Assembly (NCBI RefSeq): GCF_003259845.1
Contig: NZ_QLMJ01000015.1
Coordinates: 62,001-126,000 of the forward strand
Length of the DNA stretch: 64,000 nt
Source: Actinoplanes lutulentus
GTDB taxonomy: Bacteria; Actinomycetota; Actinomycetes; Mycobacteriales; Micromonosporaceae
Direction of reading: 5' to 3'
The notes beneath the pieces were generated by a model that searched no databases, was not told the origin of the DNA, and saw nothing but the letters and a program-made list of their open reading frames with translations. Position numbers and translations under genes: made by a program. Positions 16,899-26,972 of this stretch are shown here, piece after piece (position 1 is the first letter of the stretch; each line of letters begins with the position of its first letter).

Positions 16899-17140
16899 GG
16901 ACGTTTCGTCGGCAACTCGTTACGGCGCGCGCGCAGGGCCCGCAGTTTGTGGCGGTTGCCGCAGCGTTCCATCGCGCACCAGCGCCGGGCGCCGGGCCGT
17001 GACGAATCGACGAAGACCAGTGGGCAGGTGTCGCCGGAGCACTCGCCGCCGGTGTGGGCGAAGTCCAGGCAGACGGCCCCGGCGTCGAATCGGAACGATC
17101 CCCCGCTCATGACAGATGTCATGGCCCGCGGGTGACGCAT
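16895..17140 (-). CDS. Shortened CGNR zinc-finger protein
   Basis: An 81-residue frame (start uncertain: ATGs at 17140, 17122 and 17110). It joins the start of the family (FRFDAGAVCLDFAHTGG) directly to the C-terminal zinc finger CPLVFVDSSRPGARRWCAMERCGNRHK. Full-length relatives, such as the gene at 57768, have about 110 more residues in between (the ABATE-type region). The reading frame is intact across the join. It is either a natural short form keeping the DNA-binding finger or an internal deletion. Cys residues for the finger are all present. Confidence 0.7.
   Translation of the reverse strand: MRHPRAMTSVMSGGSFRFDAGAVCLDFAHTGGECSGDTCPLVFVDSSRPGARRWCAMERCGNRHKLRALRARRNELPTKRP
17108..17121. 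promoter_or_regulatory. Small inverted repeat at the CGNR start
   Basis: ATGACA-GA-TGTCAT lies over the alternative start codons of the CGNR gene and 61 bp before the ABC exporter gene. Possible operator shared by the divergent genes; weak evidence. Confidence 0.35.
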
Positions 17141-17181
17141 AGCGCAGGGACGGCCACGCTCGCGGTAGCAATCTTCTATTC

Positions 17182-18099
17182 ATGACACTCACTACTGTGC
17201 CCTCCACGGCGGCCGCGGCCGCCGTGGAGCTTTCGGGCGTGGTCAAACGCTTCGGTACGGTCACCGCCGTCGCCGGGCTCGACCTGCGCATCCGGCCCGG
17301 CGAGGTGGTGGCCCTGCTCGGCCCGAACGGCGCCGGCAAGACCACCACGATCGACATGCTGCTAGGTCTCTCCCGGCCCGACGCGGGGACGGTCCGGGTT
17401 TACGACCACACGCCACAGGACGCCGTCGCGCTCGGCCTGGTCTCGGCCGTCATGCAGACCGGCGGGCTGCTCAAGGACTACACGGTCGAGGAGACGGTAC
17501 GCCTGACCGCCGTCCTGTTCGGCAAACCGCGTTCCGCCGTCACTGAAGTGCTCGAACGCGCCGGGATCGCGGACATTGGCTCGCGGCTGGTCGGCAAGTG
17601 TTCCGGTGGGCAGCAGCAGCGGCTGCGGTTCGCGATGGCGCTGCTGCCCGATCCGGAGCTGCTGATCCTCGACGAGCCGACCACCGGGATGGACGTCGGC
17701 GGGCGCCACGATTTCTGGAATGCGATCCGTGACGATGCGCGCCGGGGCCGGACCGTGGTGTTCGCCACCCACTATCTGGAAGAGGCCGATGCGTACGCGG
17801 ACCGGGTGGTCTTCGTGCGCCGCGGTCAGATCGTGGCCGACGGAACGGCGTCGGAGGTGAAGGCGCTGGCGTCGGGCCGGACCGTGCGGGCGACGCTGCC
17901 GGGTGCTTCGTTGCCGGATCTGTCGGCTATCTCGGGTGTGGAGTCGGCCGAGGTTCGCGGCGACACCGTCTATCTGCACGGGCGTGACACCGACGCGATC
18001 GCCCGGCACCTGCTCACCACGACGCCCGCCCGGGACCTGGAGATCACCTCCCGGAACCTGGAAGAGGCGTTCCTGACGTTGACGGCGGATGCGGCATGA
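17182..18099 (+). CDS. ABC exporter ATP-binding protein (DrrA-like)
   Basis: A 305-residue ATPase with Walker A GPNGAGKT, signature SGGQQQRLRFAMAL, Walker B LLILDEPTTGMD and H-loop VFATHYLEEAD. The C-terminal about 80 residues follow the DrrA/CcmA exporter pattern ending in RNLEEAFLTLT. It is coupled (ATGA) to the permease at 18096 and continues into a two-component system, so the exporter is probably controlled by that system. Lipid or antibiotic export is typical for the family. Confidence 0.92.
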   Translation: MTLTTVPSTAAAAAVELSGVVKRFGTVTAVAGLDLRIRPGEVVALLGPNGAGKTTTIDMLLGLSRPDAGTVRVYDHTPQDAVALGLVSAVMQTGGLLKDYTVEETVRLTAVLFGKPRSAVTEVLERAGIADIGSRLVGKCSGGQQQRLRFAMALLPDPELLILDEPTTGMDVGGRHDFWNAIRDDARRGRTVVFATHYLEEADAYADRVVFVRRGQIVADGTASEVKALASGRTVRATLPGASLPDLSAISGVESAEVRGDTVYLHGRDTDAIARHLLTTTPARDLEITSRNLEEAFLTLTADAA

Positions 18100-18881
18100 G
18101 CGTTTCTCCTGTTTCTCCCGTGCGTTCGCTGCCGCGGTTCGGTGGCTTCAGCCTCGGCATGATCGCGCTCGAGCTACGCCGGATGCTGCGCAACAAACGC
18201 ACGGTGATCTTCACGCTGATCATGCCGGCGGCGTTCTTCCTGCTCTTCGGCAGCAGCGCCGAGTACCGCACCCAGCGGGTCGGCGACGGCAACGTCACCG
18301 GGTACATCCTGATCAGCATGGCCGTCTACGGCGCGATGCTCGCCACCACGAGCGGCGGCGCGATGGTCTCCATCGAGCGCGCTGCCGGGTGGAGCCGCCA
18401 GCTGCGGCTCACCCCTTTAAAACCTCTTGCGTACGTGGCCGTCAAGCTGGTGATCGCCATGATCATCGGCGCGGTCTCGGTGGCCGTCGCGTTCCTGGTC
18501 GGCTCCCTCGCCGGCGCGGAACTGCCCGTGCACGCGTGGATCGGCTGCGGCCTGCTGGCCTGGGTGTGCTCGCTGGTCTTCGCCGCGTTCGGGCTGTTCA
18601 TGGGATACCTGCTGCCCAGTGAGAACGTGATGCAGATCCTCGGCCCGGTTCTGGCGGTGTTGTCGTTCGCCGGCGGCCTGTTCGTGCCGGTCGACGAACT
18701 CGGGTCCACGTTCGCCACGATCGCCACGTTCACCCCGGTGTACGGCGTCGGTGAGATCGCCCGGTACCCGCTGGTCCAGGACGGGAACCTCTGGGTCGCC
18801 GTACTGAACGTGGTCTTCTGGACGGCATTGTTCTCGGCCGGCGCGATGTGGCGCTTCCGCCGCGACACCGCCCGCGTCTGA
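18096..18881 (+). CDS. ABC-2 type transporter permease
   Basis: A 261-residue membrane protein with six segments and the ABC-2 N-terminus (ALELRRMLRNKRTVIFTLIMP). It has a central GGAMVSIERAAGWSRQLRLTPL elbow, typical of DrrB-like permeases. It partners the ATPase at 17182. Confidence 0.92.
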   Translation: MSVSPVSPVRSLPRFGGFSLGMIALELRRMLRNKRTVIFTLIMPAAFFLLFGSSAEYRTQRVGDGNVTGYILISMAVYGAMLATTSGGAMVSIERAAGWSRQLRLTPLKPLAYVAVKLVIAMIIGAVSVAVAFLVGSLAGAELPVHAWIGCGLLAWVCSLVFAAFGLFMGYLLPSENVMQILGPVLAVLSFAGGLFVPVDELGSTFATIATFTPVYGVGEIARYPLVQDGNLWVAVLNVVFWTALFSAGAMWRFRRDTARV

Positions 18882-18903
18882 GCTGCTCGGTACCGTGTCG
18901 GAC

Positions 18904-20118
18904 ATGGTTGACGAACGCCCCGCCCCTCGATACGGCTGGGCGTTCGCCGCCATCTGGCTGTTCTACCTGGGCGAGAACCTCAACGCTCTGGTACGCACCC
19001 CGCCGGGCTGGCAGCGCAGCGTCGGCCTGACCGCCCTGGCGGGGTTCGCCGTGGTGTACGTGCTGGTCCTGGCCCGGGTACGGCATTTCCAGGGGCTGAC
19101 GCATTCTTCCCCGGCTGTTTCGCCCGGGCGCCGGGCCTGGTGGAATCCGTTCGCTGGCTGGTTCACCCCGGGTGACGAGGCTGCCTTCGCCGGGGGTGCC
19201 GACCGTCGCGAGCGTCTGGTCATCTGGGTCGCGCTGGCCCTGATGACCGGGCTCGGCGCGCTGCAGATCCCCGGAGCCGGACCGCACGCGCTGACCTGCC
19301 TGGTCTACATCGCCGCGACCGCGATGATGGGCCTGCCCCGCCGGCAGGGCATCAGCGTCGCCGTCACGCTGGTGGTCCTGGCCGAGGTGCTGCTGCGCAC
19401 CCTGCCCAGCTGGAAGACCGCAGGTCACGGTTACAGTCTCGCGATCGTCCTGGCCGCCATCGCCACCGGCGGGATCCGGCTCGCCCTGGACCGGCAGCGG
19501 CGCCTGCAGGAAGCCCACCACGAGATCGCCGCCCTCGCCGTCGCCGACGAACGCGCCCGGATCGCCGCCGAGCTGCACGACATCCTCGGCCACTCGCTGA
19601 CCGTGGTCACCGTGAAAGCCGAGCTGGCCCAGCGCCTGCTCGACGTCGACCTGGACCGGGCCCGCGCCGAACTCCGTGACCTGGAATCCCTCGCCCGCGA
19701 CGCCCTGGCCGACGTCCGCGCCACCGCCCTGGGTATGCGCGGCATCTCCCTGCCGGGCGAGATCGCGGCCGCCCGCCAGGCGCTGGCCGCGGCGAACGTC
19801 GAGGCGGACCTGCCCGGCGCCGCCGACGACGTGCCGACGCGGAATCGGGAGCTGTTCGCCTGGACGATCCGTGAAGCGGTCACCAACATCGTGCGCCACA
19901 GCGGCGCCCGGCACGCGTCGGTGCGGCTGACTCCCCACCAGGTGGAGATAGTCGACGACGGAAGCGGTTTCGGTGGTCCTGTTGGGGCTGGCGAGCAGGG
20001 CGGCGGGCAGGGGCTCGCTGGTCTGCGGCGGCGCGCTGAAGAGCTGGGCGCGCGCTTCACCGCCGGCGACCGGGAGAACGCGTCGGGTTTCCGGGTGCTG
20101 ATGGAGGCCCCATCGTGA
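18904..20118 (+). CDS. Two-component sensor histidine kinase (DesK/NarX-like)
   Basis: About 404 residues (GTG 18895 is an alternative start). Five or six membrane segments occupy residues 10-190 with a cytoplasmic Gly/Ser loop. The kinase core has ERARIAAELHDILGHSL with phospho-accepting His near residue 225, the N box REAVTNIVRHS and a compact DDGSGFGG G box. It is downstream of an ABC exporter, an arrangement common for envelope-stress or antibiotic-sensing systems. Its stop overlaps a 44-codon ORF (GTGA) that separates it from the regulator. Confidence 0.9.
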   Translation: MVDERPAPRYGWAFAAIWLFYLGENLNALVRTPPGWQRSVGLTALAGFAVVYVLVLARVRHFQGLTHSSPAVSPGRRAWWNPFAGWFTPGDEAAFAGGADRRERLVIWVALALMTGLGALQIPGAGPHALTCLVYIAATAMMGLPRRQGISVAVTLVVLAEVLLRTLPSWKTAGHGYSLAIVLAAIATGGIRLALDRQRRLQEAHHEIAALAVADERARIAAELHDILGHSLTVVTVKAELAQRLLDVDLDRARAELRDLESLARDALADVRATALGMRGISLPGEIAAARQALAAANVEADLPGAADDVPTRNRELFAWTIREAVTNIVRHSGARHASVRLTPHQVEIVDDGSGFGGPVGAGEQGGGQGLAGLRRRAEELGARFTAGDRENASGFRVLMEAPS

Positions 20119-20249
20119 CCGATCGCCCGGCTGCCGGGGTTGAGGTCGAGGCGGCTGCCCCTCCGGCCCGGCACGATGTTGGCGGCTGCACCCCAGGGTT
20201 GGACCCGATGTTGACCGAGATCGAGCCCGTGCTGGGAGCTGTCGCATGA
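20115..20249 (+). CDS. 44-residue coupled small ORF between kinase and response regulator
   Basis: Starts at a GTG overlapping the kinase stop (GTGA) and ends at a TGA overlapping the ATG of the response regulator (ATGA). It reads as a hydrophilic Ala/Pro/Glu-rich peptide with one cysteine and no membrane segment. The double overlap is what a translationally coupled gene looks like, but the ORF could also be a spacer that carries ribosomes to the next start. No homologue is recognised. Confidence 0.5.
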   Translation: MTDRPAAGVEVEAAAPPARHDVGGCTPGLDPMLTEIEPVLGAVA

Positions 20250-20857
20250 TCCGTTTGTTGCTCGCTGACGACCAGGCGCTGGTCCGTGGTGCGATGGCCG
20301 CCCTGCTCGACCTGGAACCCGACCTGAAGGTGGTGGCCGAGGTCGGCCGGGGTGACGAGGTGGTCGCCGCCGCGAAGGAGCACGAGGCCGACGTGGCGCT
20401 GCTCGACGTACAGATGCCGGGCCTCGACGGGATCAGCGCGGCCCGGGTCCTGCAACAGTCGGTGCCGTCGTGCCGGGTGTTGATGGTGACCACGTTCGGC
20501 CGGGCCGGGTACCTGAAACAGGCGATGGCGGCCGGCGCGGGCGGGTTCATCGTGAAGGACACTCCGGCGCGGCAGCTGGCCGACGCGGTCCGGCGGGTGC
20601 ACCAGGGCCTGCGGGTGGTCGACCCGGCGCTGGCCGCGCAGTCGCTGGCGCACGGCGACTCGCCGCTGACCGAACGCGAGACGGACGTGCTGCGGGCGGC
20701 CCGGGACGGCGGAACGGTCGCCGACATCGCTCGTGAGCTGCGGCTTTCCGAGGGGACGGTGCGCAATCACCTGTCGTCGGCGATCGGTAAGACCGGTGCG
20801 CGTACGCGGGCCGAGGCGGTGCGTCTCGCGGTCGACACGGGCTGGTTGATTCCGTAG
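20246..20857 (+). CDS. NarL/FixJ-family response regulator
   Basis: A 203-residue regulator with a DD acidic pair at residues 8-9, phospho-acceptor D54 (ALLDVQMPG) and K near 102 (GGFIVKDTP). Its LuxR HTH is LTERETDVLRAARDGGTVADIA, then EGTVRNHLSSAIGK. Partner of the kinase at 18904; likely regulates the ABC exporter upstream. The DNA target is not evident. Confidence 0.92.
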   Translation: MIRLLLADDQALVRGAMAALLDLEPDLKVVAEVGRGDEVVAAAKEHEADVALLDVQMPGLDGISAARVLQQSVPSCRVLMVTTFGRAGYLKQAMAAGAGGFIVKDTPARQLADAVRRVHQGLRVVDPALAAQSLAHGDSPLTERETDVLRAARDGGTVADIARELRLSEGTVRNHLSSAIGKTGARTRAEAVRLAVDTGWLIP

Positions 20858-21024
20858 CCAGCCGGGCTGTGCAGCTGCTATGAGGTTCAAACCTGCACTT
20901 GAGGAAAATCGCGGAGTGCAACCGAGCAGCAACCAAGAGTGGCCACTTCCTGCACCCGAAGCGGCGAAAAGTTCCTTCTGTCAGCCGGCGAGCCGTCACG
21001 GCGCCGACACAGGGGGGAACCGAA

Positions 21025-22065
21025 ATGACCGCGACCGTTCAAACTTCCGCCACCCGCGAAGCTGCTTCCCGCGAACCCGTTGCTCACGAGACTGCTACCC
21101 CCGAAGCAGTCACCGGCGAGTCGACGGCCCAAGAGTCCGCGGGCCGTGAACCGGCTCGTCGAGAGTCTGCTAACCGCGAGGCTGTCACCCGCGAGGCTGT
21201 TAACCGGGAGCCTGTCACCCGGGAGCAGGAGGAGCTGATCCGGGACAACATGGCGCTGGTCGGGCACATGGTCCGCGAGATGCTGTTCAAGGTGCCGCCG
21301 CACGTGCACCGTGACGACCTCGCGTCGGCCGGTTACGCCGCGCTGGTGACGGCCGCGCAGTCGTACGACCCGGAGCGTGGCATCCCGTTCGGCCGGTTCG
21401 CCGCTGTCCGTGTCCGCGGTGCCCTGCTCGACGAGCTGCGCAGCATGGACTGGGCGAGCCGCTCGGTCCGGGCCCGCGCCCGCCGCGCCGACGTGGCCCG
21501 TGAGGAGCTGACCCGCCAGCTCGGCCGTACCCCCACCGCCGAGGAACTGGCCGAACTGCTCGGCGTCGCGGTCAACGAGCTCAGCAGCGTCGACGACGAC
21601 GTACAGCGCGCCGCCGTGCTGTCGCTGCAGGGTTTCGCCACCGGCACCGCCGAGGACCTGGTCACCGACTCGGCGATGAACCCGGAGGAGCTGCTGCTGC
21701 ACCGCGAGCGTCTCGGGTACCTGCACGACGCGGTCACCGTGCTGCCGGAGCGGCTGCGGTACGTCGTGGAAGCCTCCTTCCTGCAGGAACGTCCCCTCTC
21801 CGAGGTCGCCGCCGAACTCGGCGTGACCGAATCCCGGGTGTCGCAGCTGCGCACCGAGGCCCTGGCGCTGCTGCGCGACGGCCTGATCACCCACATGGAG
21901 CAGATGCGCGTCCCGGACGCGAAGGACGGCTGTGTCGCCCGCCGCCGCGCCGCGTACGCCGCCCAGATCGCCGCCCGCAGCACCATGACCACGCGCCTCG
22001 GCGTCACCGACGTCCAGGGCCTGCGCGTCTCCGACCTCGCCGCCCCGATGCCAGCAGCCGCGTGA
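21025..22065 (+). CDS. fliA: FliA-type (sigma-28 group) RNA polymerase sigma factor
   Basis: A 346-residue sigma factor. The start at 21025 follows AGGGGGGA by 7 nt. Residues 1-65 are an unusual Glu/Arg/Thr-rich segment of near five-residue repeats (TREAV, NREPV). Region 2 (HRDDLASAGYAALVTAAQSY, then RVRGALLDELRSMDWASRSVR) is the FliA signature. Region 3 follows, and region 4 is LPERLRYVVEASFLQERPLSEVAAELG, then TESRVSQLRTEAL. In motile-spore actinomycetes this factor drives flagellar genes. No flagellar genes are in the window. The stop codon starts a 14-bp tandem repeat. Confidence 0.88.
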   Translation: MTATVQTSATREAASREPVAHETATPEAVTGESTAQESAGREPARRESANREAVTREAVNREPVTREQEELIRDNMALVGHMVREMLFKVPPHVHRDDLASAGYAALVTAAQSYDPERGIPFGRFAAVRVRGALLDELRSMDWASRSVRARARRADVAREELTRQLGRTPTAEELAELLGVAVNELSSVDDDVQRAAVLSLQGFATGTAEDLVTDSAMNPEELLLHRERLGYLHDAVTVLPERLRYVVEASFLQERPLSEVAAELGVTESRVSQLRTEALALLRDGLITHMEQMRVPDAKDGCVARRRAAYAAQIAARSTMTTRLGVTDVQGLRVSDLAAPMPAAA

Positions 22066-22118
22066 CAATGCCGGCGTGACGAGGCCGGCCTGACGAGGCT
22101 GGTGTGACGAGACCGGCC
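22063..22118 (+). repeat. 14-bp tandem repeat (x4) beginning at the fliA stop codon
   Basis: Four 14-nt units, each starting TGAC and of the type TGACGAGGCCGGCC, begin exactly at the fliA TGA (TGA at 22063, 22077, 22091 and 22105). Because 14 is not a multiple of three, the four TGAs cover all three frames. Confidence 0.85.
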
Positions 22119-22137
22119 GGGTTCAGCCTGTCTGGGT

Positions 22138-23400
22138 CTACCGGGCTCCGCCGCGAGCACCTGACCGCGCCGCCCAGGTCAGGATCAGCACCGCCGCGGC
22201 CAGCCCGAGGCCTGCCACGGCCAGCGCCAGGTTGAGCCACTCGGGGCCGAACGGCCAATACGCTCCCGGGTTCACCGCGCTGTGCACGGTGAAGACCGCG
22301 TCGTCGCCGCCGGCGTAGCGGAACGCTCGCATCACGTTGCCGTAGAACGCGACCGCCGGCAGAGTCAGCACCACCACGGTGACGGCGGCCAGTGCCGCGC
22401 CCAGACCCGCCCGTGCCGGTGCGGCATGCCGTAGCCACTGAACACCGGCGGCGGCGAACAGCCAACCCACGGTTAGGCCGGCCAGCATGCCGATCACCGT
22501 GAACGGCAGCAGGGTCGCGTTGCCCGCGGACCACAGCCTGGTGCCGACCATCCCCGACTGCTCGGTTTGATGGCTGTCGACCTCCAGCACCACGCCGTCT
22601 CGTTCGGCACGGAACTCCGTCCTCCTGAGCTCCATCTCGACGTCGTTGCCCTGCTCGTCGGTGGTGGTCGCGCTGCCGGCCGGGTGGGTGGTCGGGCCGA
22701 GTCGCCAGCCGTCGGCCGCGAGGCGCTGCCGGGCCTGCTCGGCGTCCCAGCCGTCGAAGCCCAGCACCGACGTGTTGACCATGACCATGCGGCCCCACCA
22801 GGGCGACCCGCTGTCGGGCTGCACACTGGTGTCGTCGCCGGGCCGCCCGAGGACTTGCTCGTGCAGGGCGCCGACCGTCGCCTGGCCGGGGATGTCGGCG
22901 AAGGTCTGCTCGGCGGTCCAGGAACCCGCGGCGGCCCCGAACCCGCCGCCGATCAGGGCCACCAGCACTGCCGCGACCCAGGCGAGCGGCCATCCGGCCG
23001 GTAGGCGGAAACGCTGGCGGATCCCGCTGGCGATCAGATGCCAGCTCTCCGCCCGGGACGGCCGCTGCTGACCCGGCTCGGCCATCTCCAGCAGCGTGGT
23101 CATGATCTCCGGCTCGTGCCGCTGCCGGTAGCCGGGTGGATAGGTGCGCAGCAGCCGCTTGTAGGCGCGCTCCAGCCCCGGATCCGCTTGCGGCCAGCCG
23201 TCGTCTGCCGGGCCTTCGCCGTCTGAGCCGCCGGCTGGCGAGTCGCTGCGAGTTGACTCGTTGCGAGTTGAATGGGCGCGAGTGGACTGGGCGTGAGTTG
23301 ACTGGGTGCGGGCTGACACGCGCTGGCCGTCGGTGTGTGGCCATGCTGCGTCGACCCGCGCCCAGTCGTTGCCGGCGCCGGTCCAGTCCCCGGCGGTCAT
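22138..23400 (-). CDS. Membrane protein, paralogue of the gene at 23773
   Basis: A 420-residue protein. Residues 20-45 are an STRAH-type slippage repeat. It then shares a block with the upstream gene: ERAYKRLLRTYPPGYRQRHEPEI, EMAEPGQQRPSRAESWHLI and GIRQRFRLPAGWPLAWVA, leading into the first membrane segment. Three more membrane segments form the C-terminus, with a large loop between the first and second that is probably extracytoplasmic. Function is unknown. It overlaps the PadR gene by 4 bp and belongs to the same operon. Confidence 0.75.
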   Translation of the reverse strand: MTAGDWTGAGNDWARVDAAWPHTDGQRVSARTQSTHAQSTRAHSTRNESTRSDSPAGGSDGEGPADDGWPQADPGLERAYKRLLRTYPPGYRQRHEPEIMTTLLEMAEPGQQRPSRAESWHLIASGIRQRFRLPAGWPLAWVAAVLVALIGGGFGAAAGSWTAEQTFADIPGQATVGALHEQVLGRPGDDTSVQPDSGSPWWGRMVMVNTSVLGFDGWDAEQARQRLAADGWRLGPTTHPAGSATTTDEQGNDVEMELRRTEFRAERDGVVLEVDSHQTEQSGMVGTRLWSAGNATLLPFTVIGMLAGLTVGWLFAAAGVQWLRHAAPARAGLGAALAAVTVVVLTLPAVAFYGNVMRAFRYAGGDDAVFTVHSAVNPGAYWPFGPEWLNLALAVAGLGLAAAVLILTWAARSGARGGAR

Positions 23401-23759
23401 CCGTTGAGACCTGAGTGCAGGCCGGCGAGGCGGGACAGGCCGGGCACCACACCTGGGCGCTGCCGTAGCTGGGTCGCGGCGGTCTCGGCCCGTTTGCGCA
23501 GGCGGTCGACCTCGGTGGCAAGGATGGCGGCGCCGTCGTCGCTGAGCCGGTAGTAGCGGCGCAGGCGGCCCTCGACGGCTTCCTCCCGGTCGACGTCGAT
23601 GAGTCCCTGGTCGGCGAGTCGGTCGAGGGCGCCGTAGAGGGTGCCGGGGCGCAGCTTGACCTCGCCGGCGGAGAGGTCGATCACGGACTGGACGATGCCG
23701 TACCCATGCAGCGGCTGCGCCGCGAGCGCGGTGAGGATCAGGAAGGTGGGTTCTTGCAT
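23397..23759 (-). CDS. PadR-family transcriptional regulator
   Basis: A 120-residue regulator with the PadR signature: EPTFLILTALAAQPLHGYGI, then LRPGTLYGALDRLADQGLI and EGRLRRYYRLSDDG. AAAGGAGG lies 7 nt before the ATG. It lies between two paralogous membrane-protein genes, and in PadR modules of this kind the regulator normally represses its own operon. Confidence 0.92.
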   Translation of the reverse strand: MQEPTFLILTALAAQPLHGYGIVQSVIDLSAGEVKLRPGTLYGALDRLADQGLIDVDREEAVEGRLRRYYRLSDDGAAILATEVDRLRKRAETAATQLRQRPGVVPGLSRLAGLHSGLNG

Positions 23760-23772
23760 GGCGTGCCTCCTT

Positions 23773-24927
23773 TCAGATGGTGGTGGCGGGGACGGGCTCG
23801 GGCCGGTGCCGCAGGGTGAGGAAGGTGATCAGGGTCAGTGCCAGCCCGGTCGCGGTCAGGGCCGCGTTGAGCCAGGGCGGACCGAACGGCCACCGTGCGC
23901 CGATGGACAGCGCGCTGTGCACGGTGACCAGGGTGACCGGGTCGTCGTCGCGGATCAGGACGCCGGTGAGGTTGCCGTAGAGGGCGCTCACCGGCAGCGC
24001 GAACGCGGCGACGGTGAGGCACGTCAAGGTGCCGGCGACCAGCGGGAGTTGCGGCGCCCGGTGCCCGGGTGTGGTCTGGGTCAGCGGGCGATCTAGAGCA
24101 GCGGCGATGATGACGCGTTCGGCCAGTGAGGGCCGCGGTGCCCGAGGCCTGCGCAGCCTGCGGAAACCGGACGCCGTCAGCAACCAGCCGGCGATCATGC
24201 CGGTCACGGCGCCGGCGAGCGACAGCGGCAGCAGGGTGCCGTTGTCCTGCTGCCACAGCATCAGGTTGACGGAGCCACGCCGGTTGTACGCCCAGCCCTG
24301 AGTGCGCAGGACCAGGCCGCCACGCTCGGCGGAGAAACGGTACGCCGTGACGCGCACCCTGCTGTCCGCCCCGGTGATCGGATCGGTGAAGCCGACCAGG
24401 CCGGTGACCGGCTGGGCCGTCTCCACCGCCCAGCCGGCGGCGGCCAGCTCGTGGCGGGCCCGTTCGCCATCCCAGACGGTGACCGGGATGCCGCTGACAT
24501 AGCTGGGTGCGAAGTAGGTGGAGTCGTCGTGAAGGCCGGTGAAGTACTCGCTGCCGCCGGGTGCGACCAGCTGGGCGAGCTGCTGCCACCCGGCCCGGTC
24601 CGGAAGCGCGGTGAGGCTCTGCTGGGCGGCCCAGGAACCGGCGGCGGCCCCGAACCCGCCGCCGATCAGGGCCGCCAGCAGCGCCACGACCCACGCGAGG
24701 GGACGCGCGGCGGGCAGCCGGAACCGCTGACGGATCCCGCTGCCGATCAGATGCCAGGCGTCGGCGGCCGGCGGTCTGCGCCGGCCGGGCTCGGCCATCT
24801 CGAGCAGCAGCGTGAGAATCTCCGTGCCGTGGCGTCGCCGGTAGGAGCCCGGATAGGCCAGCAGCAACCGGCGGTAGGCACGCTCCAGCTCGGGAGCGGG
24901 TGGCGGCCAGTCGTCGATGCGGTCCAT
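23773..24927 (-). CDS. Membrane protein, first of two paralogues around a PadR gene
   Basis: A 384-residue protein starting MDRIDDWPPPAPELERAYRR. The N-terminal cytoplasmic block (LLLAYPGSYRRRHGTEIL, EMAEPGRRRPPAADAWHLIG, GIRQRFRLP) matches the gene at 22138. The first membrane segment (WVVALLAALIGGGFGAAAG) is near-identical to it, and the large second domain diverges. Three further membrane segments end the protein. Tandem duplication around a PadR regulator is evident; the role is unknown. It heads the leftward operon. Confidence 0.75.
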   Translation of the reverse strand: MDRIDDWPPPAPELERAYRRLLLAYPGSYRRRHGTEILTLLLEMAEPGRRRPPAADAWHLIGSGIRQRFRLPAARPLAWVVALLAALIGGGFGAAAGSWAAQQSLTALPDRAGWQQLAQLVAPGGSEYFTGLHDDSTYFAPSYVSGIPVTVWDGERARHELAAAGWAVETAQPVTGLVGFTDPITGADSRVRVTAYRFSAERGGLVLRTQGWAYNRRGSVNLMLWQQDNGTLLPLSLAGAVTGMIAGWLLTASGFRRLRRPRAPRPSLAERVIIAAALDRPLTQTTPGHRAPQLPLVAGTLTCLTVAAFALPVSALYGNLTGVLIRDDDPVTLVTVHSALSIGARWPFGPPWLNAALTATGLALTLITFLTLRHRPEPVPATTI

Positions 24928-25183
24928 GCCGGTGACAGTACGCCCCTCGTCATATATCGGCAACCGAGCTATTGTCGGAGCCGGCCACGAAAACGGCAGC
25001 CAACCGGAGAGGAGCCGGCGAATGCGGTTGCGACAAGGACAGCGGTGGGGCAGGGTTGACCCGGACCTGACGCCTCGGACAAGGAGCACACCCCGGCGAT
25101 GTGAGAGCGACCCGGCTTCGCTGAACGCCCGTGACCACACCCGGGCGAGCCCATGTCGGTGTCGCACACTCCCGGAGGCAACC
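24928..25183 (+). promoter_or_regulatory. 256-nt leader of the ABC-F gene and divergent promoter region
   Basis: No stop codon occurs in the frame of the ABC-F gene through the whole gap, yet the residues are not protein-like. The gap contains AAGGAG followed by ATGTGA (25099), and an ATG at 25153 opening a 31-codon frame that overlaps the real start. ABC-F antibiotic-resistance genes often have ribosome-responsive attenuating leaders, so this may be one. No clean terminator/antiterminator pair was found by eye. Confidence 0.4.
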
Positions 25184-26797
<1,614 letters not shown>

Positions 26798-26972
26798 GAA
26801 AATACGGCATGGTCCCGGTCCCGCAGCGGTGCTCTCCGCCACCGGGCCGCGCTGACGCCAGGGGACATGCCGACCCGCGGACCGGCGGCCCGTGCCCGGA
26901 GGAACCCCGCGTGATCGGCACCCCTATGCTCTCAAGCTGGCTACGGGAAAGCGGGAAACCTTGAGTTCGGAT

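Noticed and set aside
25099..25104. ATGTGA start-stop element in the ABC-F leader
   Set aside because: The spacing from AAGGAG is long (12 nt) and six-base elements are frequent; kept only as part of the leader note.
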